NCBI GenBank assembly: GCA_040751775.1
Contig: JBFMGD010000018.1
Location: forward strand, 1 to 50,434
Direction of reading: 5' to 3'
DNA: 50,434 bases
Source: JBFMGD01 sp040751775
Lineage (GTDB): Bacteria > Bacillota > Dethiobacteria > DTU022
Position 1 is the stretch's first letter, and every line of letters starts with the position of its first letter. The position numbers and the translations under genes were made by a program. The notes beneath the pieces were generated by a model. It was given only the letters and a program-made list of their open reading frames with translations. It was not told the origin of the DNA and ran no database searches. Positions 31,225-40,465 of the stretch are shown here, piece after piece.

Positions 31225-34200
31225 TTACACCACCTTCCTTATATTGCACAGGAATGCCTTATATTCGGGAATGGTGGTATTGGCATCTCCCACCGATGGG
31301 CTCAGGTCGTTGGTAACGGCACCCTTGGCCATACCCATGAAGCCCCAGTGGAACGGCATCCCGACGAAGTGCTGTTTCCGGCCGTTGACAGTCATGGGCT
31401 TCAAACGGCTGGTAACACATGCTTTGGCTTCAATCTGGCCGCGCTTCGTTTCGATTGAGACCATATCCCCGTTTTTAATGTTCAATTCATCAGCCAGGTC
31501 GAGGCTCAGTTCGATGAACAACTCCGGCATCAATTCGTTCAGCCAGGGAGTATTCCGAGTCATAATCCCGGATTGGTAGTGTTCAGTGACCCGGTAGGTG
31601 GTGATTACATAGGGAAAATTGGGGTCACCTGTTTCGCAGGTATGATCTTCATACCAGCGCTGGCTGACCGGGTTGTAGGTCGCTTTCGGGTAGAGCAGGT
31701 TCGCAGTCGGGCTTTCAGCCGGCTCGAAATGGGCCGGGAAGGGGCCGTCATTGACGCCATCGGTGAACAACCGGCCTTGCCCTTCACCGGTCATGATGAA
31801 AGGTTTAACCGCAGATACTTCAGGCGGAATCGTTTCTCCTTCCGGTGAGCGCCATCCGAAGTCAGGCACATCCCTGCGCACCCACTCGCCGGCAACTTCA
31901 TCCCACCAGACCAGGGCAGTAGCGGCGTTCCACGGTTTGCCGGCCGGGTCGGAGGAGCAGCGGTTGTAAACGATGCGCCGGTTCAGCGGCCAGGCAAATG
32001 ACCACTGGGAGTTGAGTCCGATCCCCTCGGTTTCCTTAATCCGGCTCTTGCAAGGCGGGTTGGCGGCATTGTTGTAATAGCCGCTGTAAACCCAGTTACC
32101 GCAGGCGGTGGTACCGTCATCCTTGAGCTGTGTGAAGTTGGTCAGAAGGGCATCACGGCCCTTGGTGTGATCATAACCGTTCAGCTCCATGGCTACCAGG
32201 TTGGGGTCGGCCTCGTCGCCGTAATCCCAGTTGATTTTAAGAATGGGATCGGGGAAAGCGCCGCCCGATTTATACTCCTCCCGCACGGCTTTGAACAACT
32301 TATCGACGATCCAGAGGTCGGGTTTGCATTCCCCGGGAGCTTGTTGCGCTTTATACTGCCACTGGATCCAGCGGCCGCTGTTGGACTTGGTTCCTTCACG
32401 CTCATAAGCCGCGGCGGCCGGCAAGATAAAGACCTCGGTAGCGATCTCTTTGGGATCGGTCCCCGGGGCTTTCCAGAAAGAGGCGGTCTCGTTTTCAAAA
32501 ATATCCACCGAAACCAGCCACTTCAGGTTGGCCTGGTAGTGGCGCTTGTGGCCTGCGGAGGGGCCGGTTACCGCCGGGTTGTCGGCCCAGCAGATCATTC
32601 CTTCGACTTCGCCTTCGGAGGTGTATTTGTACATCCCGATGTGGGAGTGATCCCGCCCATCGAGTTTGGGCAGGTAGTGGTAGGCGTCCGCCAGTTCAAC
32701 TCCCGGATACCAGGCCCTCAGCAAGCTGGCCAGGAATTTCGGCCGGTTGGCCCAGTAGCCGCCGGGTGTAGTGGCATTGTAGTCCTCCAGGGTGGCGTGG
32801 GGTCCTTGTGACGGGCAGGGCATATAACCGGGAATGATATGGTAAAGCATGGCCATATCTGTGGAACCTTGCACGTTGGACTGGCCACGCTGCGCGTTTA
32901 CTCCGCCTCCGGCAATACCCATGTTGCCCAGTAACAGCTGGACGATGGCGATGGCCCGCACATTTTGCGCGCCGTGGGTGAACTGGGTGATCCCCATGGC
33001 ATAAAGGATGTTGCCGGCTTTGCCTGCCTGGCCGGTGCCGCCAAAGAGCTTGTAAGACTCTTCCAGTGTTTCCCTGGGGCATCCGGTGATTTTTTCGATC
33101 ATTTCCAGGGTGTACTTGGCGTAGAACTGTTTCATCAGCTGAAACACGCAACGCGGATCCTCCATCGTCGGATCCTTGATCACGTTTCCTTCGGCATCCT
33201 TCTGGTATGACCAGGTGGAACGGTTGTACTTCTTGGCTTTACGAGCCGGGTCATCCTCGATGCCGGAGAAGTAGCAGTTTTCCTCGTCAAATGTGAACCC
33301 TTCATTCACCAGATAGGTGGCGTTGGTGTAGTACTGCACATACTCTTCATGGTATAGCTTATTTTCCAGGGTATAGTTAATCATCCCGCCCAGGTAAGCG
33401 GTATTAGTGCCGGGGCGGATCGGCACGTGCAAGTCGGCCATCGCCGCGGTGCGGGATACCCGTGGATCCACCGCGATTAGCTTGGCGCCCCTGGTAGCTC
33501 TCGCTTTCTCAATCCACCGCATCGAAATGGGGTGGTTTTCCGCGGTATTGCCGCCGATATTCATAATTACATCGCTGTTTTGATAATCAATCCAGTGATT
33601 GGTCATCACACCCCTACCGAACGTGGCGCCGAGACCGGCGACCGTGGAGGAGTGTCAGAGGCGGGCGCAGTGGTCGATGTTGATCATCCCCATTGCGCGG
33701 GCCATTTTATGGAAAAGATAGTTTTCTTCGTTTGTGCAAAACGCGCTGCCTAACCAGGCGATCTTCTGGGTGCGGTTGACTGTTACTGTTTTATCGCCAA
33801 CCGTGGCCGTCTGCTGGAAGTCACTGTCCCGGCTCTCCTTGATCTTCCGGGCAATGGTTTGCAGGGCTTCATCCCATTCAATTTCCACGTACTTATCACT
33901 GCCGGGTGCCCGGTAAAGGGGTTTGGTCAACCGGTTCGGGTTTGGTTTGGGCCTTCCCTTGGAATCGTAGATATAAGAAAGGTTGTAGAGTGAAGAACCC
34001 TTACTGCACAGGGAGCCTTCGTTGATCGGATGATCCGGGTCACCCTCGGTGTTAATAATGACGCCATCTTGCACATAGCAGAGGACGCCGCAACCGACAC
34101 CGCAGTAGGTGCAGACGGTGGGCACTTCGCGCCCGTAGTGTACCCGTATAGCTTCAGCCGCTTCGGCTCTGCTTTTAAAACCGGCGCCGGCCAGCACGGA

Positions 34201-34254
34201 AGCGGCGGCGGCGGTTCCTGTTAACTTTAAGAAACTACGACGTGATAGCTTCAT
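31225..34254 (-). CDS. fdhA: Selenocysteine formate dehydrogenase catalytic subunit, Tat-exported
   Basis: Molybdo/tungsto-bis-pterin enzyme oxidising formate (or reducing CO2), 1,009 residues when the in-frame TGA at 33655-33657 is read as Sec200. N-terminus: twin-arginine signal LSRRSFLKLTG; then a [4Fe-4S] site CTYCGVGCGVLC; then the Sec site in DHCARL-U-HSSTVAGL, followed by FGRGVMTNHW as in FdnG-type enzymes. The C-terminal molydopterin dinucleotide-binding domain ends at 31225. The Tat signal places it outside the membrane. Annotation software will split it into two genes. Transcribed after rnfC1-rnfD1 and before fdhB. Confidence 0.95.
33627..33657 (-). other. Selenocysteine codon and SECIS-like hairpin
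   Basis: UGA at 33657-33655 (minus strand) is followed after 14 bases by CGCCG-GUCU-CGGCG (33640-33627), a perfect 5-bp stem with a loop starting GU. Position and loop fit bacterial SECIS elements recognised by SelB. Confidence 0.82.
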
Positions 34255-34275
34255 AGACTCAATTCACCCCCTAGG

Positions 34276-35289
34276 TTAATTGCTCTTTCCTACGGCAGGT
34301 TTCACCGCCGCGGGAACGGCAGCTTCCTGTACCGCTACTTCGCCGAATCTGGGCCGCTTGGTAATCCGGTCAATTATCGGCACGCAGGCGTTCATGATCA
34401 GAATGGAGAAAGCCATCCCTTCGGTCGGGCCCAGCAGAACCCGGAAAGACATCAGCAGCACCCCGATGGCGGTACCGAAGATAAGCTTGCCTTTCGGGGT
34501 GATCGGGCTGGTGACCCAATCGGTCGCCATAAAAAATGCCCCCAGCAGGACTCCGCCGGCTAAGATATGAACCAGGGCCAGGGAGAAGTTGCCCTCGGCG
34601 ATGAGACCATACACAAATACCGTCCCGAGAATGGAAGCAGGAATGTGCCAGCTGATATGCTTTTTATAGATCAGGTAAGCTCCACCCAGCAACACCGCGA
34701 TAGCCGAGGTTTCCCCCAAAGCTCCGCCGGGATGTGCCAGTAAAAGGGAACCGAGATCGGTTTGCAAAGCCCCCTGCTTGAGCATGGCCAGGGGTGTCGC
34801 CTGTGTCACCACATCCAGCGCGCCGAAGAAAGGCCGCAGCGGGGCAAATGTGACGGTGACATAGTTGAAAATAGGGACCAACATAATTACGGCTAGCCGT
34901 CCGAACAGGGCCGGGTTGAAACGGTTCCATCCCAGTCCGCCCATCAGCTCTTTGGCCAGTCCGATCCCGATAAAGGTGGCCAGGATCGCGGTCCACCAGG
35001 CGGTTCCGGCGCCGAAGCAAAGGGCCACCAGCAGGCCCGTCACCAGCGCGCTACCATCACGCAGGGTGGCCGGCCTTTTTAATATTTTGCGGAAGAGCAG
35101 CTCTGTCAGTACCGCAGCGCCCAGGCAAACAATAATCAGAAAAACAGCGCTAAACTTGAACCAGTAGAGCGAGACAGCCGTTACGGGTGCCAGGGCAAGT
35201 AAGACATCCCGCATGGCGTGGCTTACCGTAGCCGGCGATCTTAAGTGAGGTGATGGAGAAATAGTCAATTGCAGTTCTTGATCCACCAT
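34276..35289 (-). CDS. rnfD: RnfD-type flavin membrane subunit, copy 1
   Basis: About 337 residues, ten or so transmembrane helices, NqrB/RnfD family: SPHLRSPATVSHAMRDV opening, GSALVTGLLVAL, GGLGWNRFNPALFGR, and the covalent-FMN region DVVTQATPLA, whose Thr is the usual FMN attachment residue. A C-terminal block GAFFMATDWVTSPITPKGKL also matches. In Nqr/Rnf this subunit carries electrons through the membrane. Here it lies between rnfC and fdhA with no rnfG/E/A/B. ATG 35289 is preferred (AGGAGGGAAAAGG upstream). Confidence 0.93.
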   Translation of the reverse strand: MVDQELQLTISPSPHLRSPATVSHAMRDVLLALAPVTAVSLYWFKFSAVFLIIVCLGAAVLTELLFRKILKRPATLRDGSALVTGLLVALCFGAGTAWWTAILATFIGIGLAKELMGGLGWNRFNPALFGRLAVIMLVPIFNYVTVTFAPLRPFFGALDVVTQATPLAMLKQGALQTDLGSLLLAHPGGALGETSAIAVLLGGAYLIYKKHISWHIPASILGTVFVYGLIAEGNFSLALVHILAGGVLLGAFFMATDWVTSPITPKGKLIFGTAIGVLLMSFRVLLGPTEGMAFSILIMNACVPIIDRITKRPRFGEVAVQEAAVPAAVKPAVGKSN

Positions 35290-35360
35290 ACGATCCTTTT
35301 CCCTCCTCATAAATAACTAAAACATAGGACTGTTTAAGATCACCCGCGACAGGGCTCCGC

Positions 35361-36737
35361 TTACTTGGCGGCCCTGGCGGCGGCAATCTGTTTTTTTGTT
35401 TCGCGTACGAATTGCACGATCGGCCGGTTGGATGGGCAGACATAAACGCAGATGCCGCATTCGAAACAGTCCATTGCGCCCCATTCGGCGGCCTGACTGT
35501 AGCGACCGGTTTCGGCGTAAGTCCCGATATAATTGGGGTAGAGGAACATCGGGCAGTGCTCGACGCACTTGGCGCAGCGCACGCAGGCCGTATGTTCGGT
35601 TTTTACCACCATCGCCGGAGTAAAGATCAGGATGCCGCTGGAACCCTTGACTACCGGAACGTCCAGTCTGCTCTGCGCCCAGCCGGTCATCGGGCCTCCC
35701 ATGACGATTTTCCCAACCAGGTGGGGAGGCGCGAATACGGGATAGCGCACTTCACTGGTATCGAGTTCGCCTTCCTCGATGGATGCGCCTTTGAAGCCGC
35801 CGCACTGTTCGATGATATGGCCGATCGGCGTGCCGATGCGCACCCGCACGTTGCCGGGTTTGGCCGCGCCGTCACCGGTGAGCGTCAGCACCCGCTCGTA
35901 GAGCGGTTTCTGGAAGCGGCAGGCTTCGCAGACGGCGATGGCGGTGGCCACGTTTTGCACCACGACACCGACATCGAAGGGCAGCTTGCCCGGGGGAACT
36001 TCCCGGTCCATAATCGCTTTAATCAACTGCTTCTCAGAACCTTGCGGGTACTTGACATCCAGCGCGACCACTTCCATGGTCTCATCGCCGGCGATTTTTA
36101 AATTTAAGGCCTCGATGCCGTCAGGCTTGTTTGTTTCGACTCCGAAGTAGATCTTCGGTGCGTCGACCAGTTTCTGGATTAGCTTGGCGCCTTCAACCAG
36201 GGCTTCGGTCGACTCGATCAACAAGCGGTGATCGCAGGTCAGGAAAGGCTCGCACTCGCAGGCGTTGATAATCACCGCATCGATCGCGCGCGGCGGGCTT
36301 AGCTTGACATGAGTCGGAAAGGCTGCGCCGCCCATGCCGACGATTCCCGCCTCTTTAACGGCTGCCTTGATCTCGTCCATGGTCAACTTGGACGGATCCC
36401 GCTCCGGCCACTTGGGTTCTTCTTGTTTCGGATTAACTGCGATCACGACACTCTCCACATCGGTGCCGGTGAAATAAGGCCGGGGCTCGACGGCGGTAAC
36501 CGTCCCGTCGACACTGGAATGGATCAACGCGCTGACAAATGCGGCGCTTTCCCCAATCTTTTGGCCTGTTTTTACTTTATCTCCCGCCTTGACCACGGCA
36601 TGACAGGGCGCCCCCGTGTGCTGGTGCAGGGGGATAACGACCTCCTTGGGCAGGGAGATGGTGGTGATGGGTTTTTCTTCCGAGAGCTTCTTGAAGTGGG
36701 GCAGGAAAACGCCCCGGTTAAATGTTTTTACCGTCAC
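35361..36737 (-). CDS. rnfC: RnfC-type NADH-binding iron-sulfur subunit, copy 1
   Basis: 458 residues, cytoplasmic: RnfC N-terminal barrel (FNRGVFLPHFK, then HTGAPCHAVVKAGDKVKTGQ), FMN/NADH domain with GMGGAAFPTHVKL and INACECEPFLTCDH, SLBB domain, and two [4Fe-4S] motifs CVRCAKCVEHCP and CFECGICVYVCP. In Rnf this subunit exchanges electrons with NADH. The start is GTG 36737 after AGGGGTGG. It heads the rnfC-rnfD-fdhA-fdhB operon. Its protein is identical to that of copy 2 at 46517; the stop differs (TAA here, TAG there). Confidence 0.95.
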   Translation of the reverse strand: MTVKTFNRGVFLPHFKKLSEEKPITTISLPKEVVIPLHQHTGAPCHAVVKAGDKVKTGQKIGESAAFVSALIHSSVDGTVTAVEPRPYFTGTDVESVVIAVNPKQEEPKWPERDPSKLTMDEIKAAVKEAGIVGMGGAAFPTHVKLSPPRAIDAVIINACECEPFLTCDHRLLIESTEALVEGAKLIQKLVDAPKIYFGVETNKPDGIEALNLKIAGDETMEVVALDVKYPQGSEKQLIKAIMDREVPPGKLPFDVGVVVQNVATAIAVCEACRFQKPLYERVLTLTGDGAAKPGNVRVRIGTPIGHIIEQCGGFKGASIEEGELDTSEVRYPVFAPPHLVGKIVMGGPMTGWAQSRLDVPVVKGSSGILIFTPAMVVKTEHTACVRCAKCVEHCPMFLYPNYIGTYAETGRYSQAAEWGAMDCFECGICVYVCPSNRPIVQFVRETKKQIAAARAAK

Positions 36738-36757
36738 TCTTAACCACCCCTATAATT
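35362..36757. repeat. 1,396-bp direct repeat, copy 1 (rnfC)
   Basis: Matches 46518-47913 with no difference found in the parts compared base by base, and with the same translations in all frames. It covers rnfC and 20 bases of leader only. Identity ends sharply at both sides. Confidence 0.93.
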
Positions 36758-36786
36758 TGGCTTCTTTGGGTAAAACTAAATTAATG

Positions 36787-36840
36787 TTATCTCCTCCTGT
36801 TACTAAGGACTGCCCTTAACCTAGTTGCTGTTTTCTTCAT
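36787..36840 (-). CDS. Possible 17-residue leader ORF before rnfC1
   Basis: ATG 36840 with a very strong AAGGAGGTGGCGC site codes for MKKTATRLRAVLSNRRR and stops 49 bases before rnfC. It could be a leader peptide or small protein. The related leader before rnfC2 keeps the AAGGAGGTG but not the ATG, which argues against a conserved peptide. Confidence 0.3.
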   Translation of the reverse strand: MKKTATRLRAVLSNRRR

Positions 36841-36932
36841 GCGCCACCTCCTTAAAAAATACAAAATACTACAGAAGAAACCCTATCAAAACGATTACTC
36901 CTATAGAGGATGTAAAAAATTATTCGCAAGGC

Positions 36933-37012
36933 TAAACACTTTTCTCTCCTCTTTAAATTGAAAACCCTATTAAAGCCTTGTGTTATTAATTAAATTCGGA
37001 AAAAAGTGTTTA
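36933..37012. promoter_or_regulatory. Inverted repeat in the rnfC1-lysR intergenic region
   Basis: TAAACACTTTT (36933-36943) and AAAAGTGTTTA (37002-37012) are perfect 11-bp inverted arms 58 bases apart. The interval also contains TATTAAAGCC (36968-36977), with GGCTTAATATT further on at 37021. The 36758-37275 region is A/T-rich, divergent, and otherwise without genes; it should hold the fdh operon promoter and LysR operators. Confidence 0.45.
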
Positions 37013-37193
37013 ATACCTTTGGCTTAATATTCACATAAATTAAGTGGTATATACTGGAAAAACGTTAAAACCCTTTAAAATAAAGACTTTCATAAGTATT
37101 AGTAATAAACATAGAAAAAACGTATACCTATAATGAATAGCTATATTGATAAATTATAGGTATATAGGATGATAATTTAAAGTACAGGACTTG

Positions 37194-37222
37194 TTGACGA
37201 GCCTCAGCGGTTAAGATAATAT
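37194..37222 (+). promoter_or_regulatory. Promoter of the lysR gene
   Basis: TTGACG (37194-37199), a 17-base spacer and TAATAT (37217-37222), 54 bases before the start codon. Confidence 0.6.
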
Positions 37223-37275
37223 AATAATCAGGATGCCTTGGAAAAAGAAATTAATAGACGAGGAACAATTTTATA

Positions 37276-38235
37276 ATGGATTTAAGCCACTTACACGTGT
37301 TTTGTACTGTATTGGAAACGGGCAGCATCTCTAATGCCGCACGCAAGCTTTTTGTCTCACAACCCACCATTAGCATGAAAATCAATGAGATGGAAGAATA
37401 CTATCAGGTTAAGCTCATTGAGCGAACCAACAAAGGGGTCAAACCGACCGAACAGGGGCTGTTTTTGTACCAGGAAGGTCAAAAAATGCTGTCCATGGCA
37501 AAGAATTTGGAGCGGCATTTTATGAAACCAAACAGCACCTACCTGGAGGAATTGCATATCGGCGCCTCGGGTACTATCGGCGGCTATTTTTTACCATGTA
37601 AAATTATTCAGTTTCAGGAACTCCAACCCCAATTCAGGATTCTCTTAAATATCAATAATAGTTACCAGATAGTAATGCAGATGCTGAACAAAGTATTCGA
37701 CATGGGGTTTGTGGAGGGGCCCCTTGAGGATAAACTGGTTGATCAATGCTATAAAGAAGGCCTGGCGGTAGACTTGCTGGCTGAAGATGAGCTGACAATA
37801 ATTGCCAATGAGTCCTTGGTTACGGACGGCAGCGATTCACTGGATTGGGATTATTTCCGATCACTGCCGCTGGTCCTGAAAAACAGGGGTACCGGGATCC
37901 GGGCCACCGTTGAAAAAACACTTGGTGAGCATGGTTTGAGTATTAACGACCTTAATTTGGTGATGGAAGTAAACCGGATCGATGCGGTGATTTCGGCGGT
38001 GGTGGCTCATAAAGGGGTTTCATTGCTCCCGGAGGCTATTCCGGTGAAAGAGAAATTTAAAAAGTTCCGTCTTCGAGAGTTCACCTTTAAGCATCAATAT
38101 TATATTATTTATAATCCGGCAAATGCGGACAAGCATCCCTTCGGCATATTGCTTCACTTGTTTAAAGACCAAGGGTCGGCCGGGTTATACGGTCAAATTA
38201 AGGGGGGTATATCGGCTGCAAACGCTTCTCCCTAA
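37276..38235 (+). CDS. LysR-family transcriptional regulator
   Basis: 319 residues: N-terminal winged helix-turn-helix (LHVFCTVLETGSISNAARKLFVSQPTIS), linker helix, and a two-lobed substrate-binding domain (LHIGASGTIGGYFLP, then NRGTGIRATVEK, then GVSLLPEAI), similar in layout to CysB/CbbR-type members. It is divergent from rnfC1-fdh and faces the hyp genes, so it probably regulates one or both operons. The start is ATG 37276 after GACGAGGAAC. The ligand is unknown. Confidence 0.93.
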   Translation: MDLSHLHVFCTVLETGSISNAARKLFVSQPTISMKINEMEEYYQVKLIERTNKGVKPTEQGLFLYQEGQKMLSMAKNLERHFMKPNSTYLEELHIGASGTIGGYFLPCKIIQFQELQPQFRILLNINNSYQIVMQMLNKVFDMGFVEGPLEDKLVDQCYKEGLAVDLLAEDELTIIANESLVTDGSDSLDWDYFRSLPLVLKNRGTGIRATVEKTLGEHGLSINDLNLVMEVNRIDAVISAVVAHKGVSLLPEAIPVKEKFKKFRLREFTFKHQYYIIYNPANADKHPFGILLHLFKDQGSAGLYGQIKGGISAANASP

Positions 38236-38271
38236 AGGAACACCCCGGCGTGTCCGGTAAACCGGTTTTCT

Positions 38272-39468
38272 CTAGCAAATACGGGGCAGCGGCGTTCCGG
38301 AAAGCATTTTCAGCCTTCTTGTTCCGCCCAACCGTGTCCGAAGATAAACGTTGCCGCTGGCGGCACGGGCAACACCGATAGCGGCGCTATCGGTTGCGCC
38401 GGGTATTTCCTGCTTGCCGATGCGGCGGCGACCAGGACAGCCCTCCCCTCGCAAGCCAGATAGTACGGGTTTAAGCAGCAGGTACGGATTGAGCCAGGTA
38501 CCCCCGGAGAGCGCCACCGATTTTAAGGCGGTCTTTTCAGCGATAATGCCGACCGCTTCCGCAACGGCTTTGACTACTGTGTCATGAAAGCGCCGCACTG
38601 CAGCGTTCTATCTTTGCCGCTTTTGATATCGGATTTTAGTTCGGGAAATATGGGGTAAAAATCGATTTGCTTTTCTGTGATTCTAAAAGGGTAGGGGTCC
38701 GGGAGAAGTGAAGCATCTCCCGGTCTTAATATTTCCGAAAGTTCCACCGCCGCCCGTCCTTCGTACGTGTTGCCATAGCAAATCCCCAGGATCGCGGCTA
38801 CGGCATCAAAACGACGGCCACAGCTTGAAGTGAGCGGCGACTGAGACCCGCTCTCAAGTTGCCTGATTACAAGGGGCAGCTCTTGGGCGAAGTGCCGTTC
38901 AAACAGCTCCCGGCCCATGGAGAGCCCCTCTTCACCCATCGCCTGCCGCAGGTAGCTTAAAGCCATCCGCCATGGCCACTGCACTGCCGCTTCGCCTCCG
39001 GGCAAGGGCGTATATTTTTGGGACAATTCACGGGTGAAATGAAGGCAATCTCCGGAAAAGATCTCGAAGCCCCAGATCGCCCCGTCCGTTCCATATCCCG
39101 TGCCGCCCAGGATTACGCCGATCGCTCTGCCGTTATGGCCGTTCTCCGCCAGGCAGGAAGCAAAATGGGCGTGGTGGTGGTAGATGCCGTAGTATTGTTC
39201 CGCGGCAATTTCTTTGGACAGGGAAGAAATGTGGTATTGCGGGTGCATATCATAAGCGACGACCTTTACTTTGAGGTTAAAAGAGCCCAGGTAACGGTTT
39301 AAGCTCTCCAGGTATGCCGTTTCCGCTTCCACGGTATCCATTTCTCCCAGGTGCTGGCTGAGATAGGCCTCGCCGCCTTTCAACAGGCAGAAGGTATTTT
39401 TTATTTCGGTTGTGGGTCAGTATAAAGTCAGCGGTATCTTTTAAGTACGCCAGTGCCTCTGCGTCGTC
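38272..39468 (-). pseudogene. hypF: Decayed hypF (carbamoyltransferase for hydrogenase CN ligands)
   Basis: Three HypF pieces in three phases. Fragment 1 (39468-about 39409) encodes DDAEALAYLKDTADFILTHN. It is joined out of frame to EIKNTFCLLKGGEAYLSQHLG (about 39408 on), losing the segment normally between them. The Kae1-like part (IYHHHAHFASCLAENG, GTGYGTDGAIWG) runs to 38574. A one-base shift then leads to RRFHDTVVKAVAEAV and VALSGGTWLNPYLL, ending at 38272. The acylphosphatase, zinc-finger and most of the YrdC domains are missing and the 5' end runs into hypB. It cannot make a normal HypF. Confidence 0.88.
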
Positions 39469-40117
39469 TCGAGGCAGATCTTTTTTTGGCCCTGAACCGC
39501 GTTTCCAGATAGCGGCACCATTCGTCCAGCCCCTTTCCGCTTTTGGTAGATACCGTAAATATGCTTAAGTCCGGGTTAATTCGGCCGAGATCAGCCCGGG
39601 CGGTATCGATTGAAAAATCACAGTAAGGCAGCAGATCCATTTTCGTAACCACCACGGCGGCAGCATTTTGGAATGACAGTGGATATTTACGGGGCTTATC
39701 GTTTCCTTCCGTTACGCTGATCACAACGATTCTCATGTCTTCACCTAGATCGAATTCAGCCGGACAGACCAGGTTGCCGATGTTCTCAATGAATAAAAAC
39801 TCTGTCGAAAACAGGTTTTCCTGGATCAGCAGCCGGCCGATATGACCGGCCTCGAGGTGGTAGGCGCCCTCCGTATTAATTTGAAAAACGTTTTCACACC
39901 AGGGAGCCAGTTTTTGGGCATCTTCCGAAGTCAAATCCCCTTCAATCACTGCGGTCCGGTATGAAGGCATTTCTTTTAAAGTAGCTTCCAGTAATGTCGT
40001 TTTCCCGGGACCGGGTGATCCGATTATGTTTATCATCAAAGCAGCGTTTTGATTCAGTAGCCGGCGGTTTTCGTCGGCGTTGTTTTGATTGGCTCGGCTC
40101 TTTGGCCAGGTAGACAC
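39428..40117 (-). CDS. hypB: Hydrogenase nickel-insertion GTPase HypB (atypical)
   Basis: 229 residues in the open frame: Walker A GSPGPGKTT, EGDLTSEDA, NIGNLVCPAEFDLGE and TKMDLLPY place it in HypB/UreG-type SIMIBI GTPases. Three oddities are visible. The metal-site Cys-His of the family (GCHLDA) reads AYHLEA, so the Cys is lost. The best ribosome site (GAAGGGG) serves ATG 40121, which starts MRVYLAKE in another frame, suggesting a frameshift near codon 9; GTG 40117 is the in-frame alternative. The last ~20 residues (RRRRGTGVLK) come from out-of-frame hypF sequence. It may be non-functional. Confidence 0.75.
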   Translation of the reverse strand: MSTWPKSRANQNNADENRRLLNQNAALMINIIGSPGPGKTTLLEATLKEMPSYRTAVIEGDLTSEDAQKLAPWCENVFQINTEGAYHLEAGHIGRLLIQENLFSTEFLFIENIGNLVCPAEFDLGEDMRIVVISVTEGNDKPRKYPLSFQNAAAVVVTKMDLLPYCDFSIDTARADLGRINPDLSIFTVSTKSGKGLDEWCRYLETRFRAKKRSASRRRRGTGVLKRYR

Positions 40118-40123
40118 GCATTA

Positions 40124-40465
40124 CTATTCCCCTTCGTAGAAGTCAATATAGATTTGCCGGCTTTCGCTACTGGAAAATGCTGTTTTACCGCACGTTGGGC
40201 ACTGAAAGAAAGGCAGCTGCGGTTTAAACTCCCGGTTACAGTGCTCGCACTTTTCCCGTGCCTCCCGGACAGTTACCTCGACCGCGGCATCAGCGAGAAT
40301 CGTCCCCCGGGTCACATGAGAGAGGGCGAAGGTGAGGGCCCCGGTATTGACCGACGAAAATTCGCCAACCACGATACGGATATGGGAAATTTTCTTGATG
40401 CCTCGCTCCCGGGCGTCTGCGGAGATCGAATCAATAATTGAAGCGACTATGGATAATTCATGCAT
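40124..40465 (-). CDS. hypA: Hydrogenase nickel-incorporation protein HypA
   Basis: 113 residues, normal length. The N-terminal MHE nickel motif and the zinc site CEHC ... CPTC are intact. It delivers nickel to the large-subunit precursor together with HypB. It overlaps the upstream protease gene by eight bases and is followed by hypB after two bases. Confidence 0.95.
   Translation of the reverse strand: MHELSIVASIIDSISADARERGIKKISHIRIVVGEFSSVNTGALTFALSHVTRGTILADAAVEVTVREAREKCEHCNREFKPQLPFFQCPTCGKTAFSSSESRQIYIDFYEGE

Noticed and set aside
33609..33657. fdhA as a pseudogene with a nonsense codon
   Set aside because: The TGA is at the known Sec position with a SECIS-like hairpin, and the frame is open on both sides.
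35412..36743. Long plus-strand frames opposite rnfC (229 and 144 codons) and their copies at 46568-47899
   Set aside because: Antisense shadows of rnfC produced by GC-rich codon use; no ribosome sites and no protein sense.
38272..38598. C-terminal hypF fragment as an FGGY sugar kinase
   Set aside because: EIPGATDSAAIGVARAA recalls FGGY kinases, but RRFHDTVVKAVAEA and ALSGG match the HypF end and it is contiguous with the other hypF pieces.
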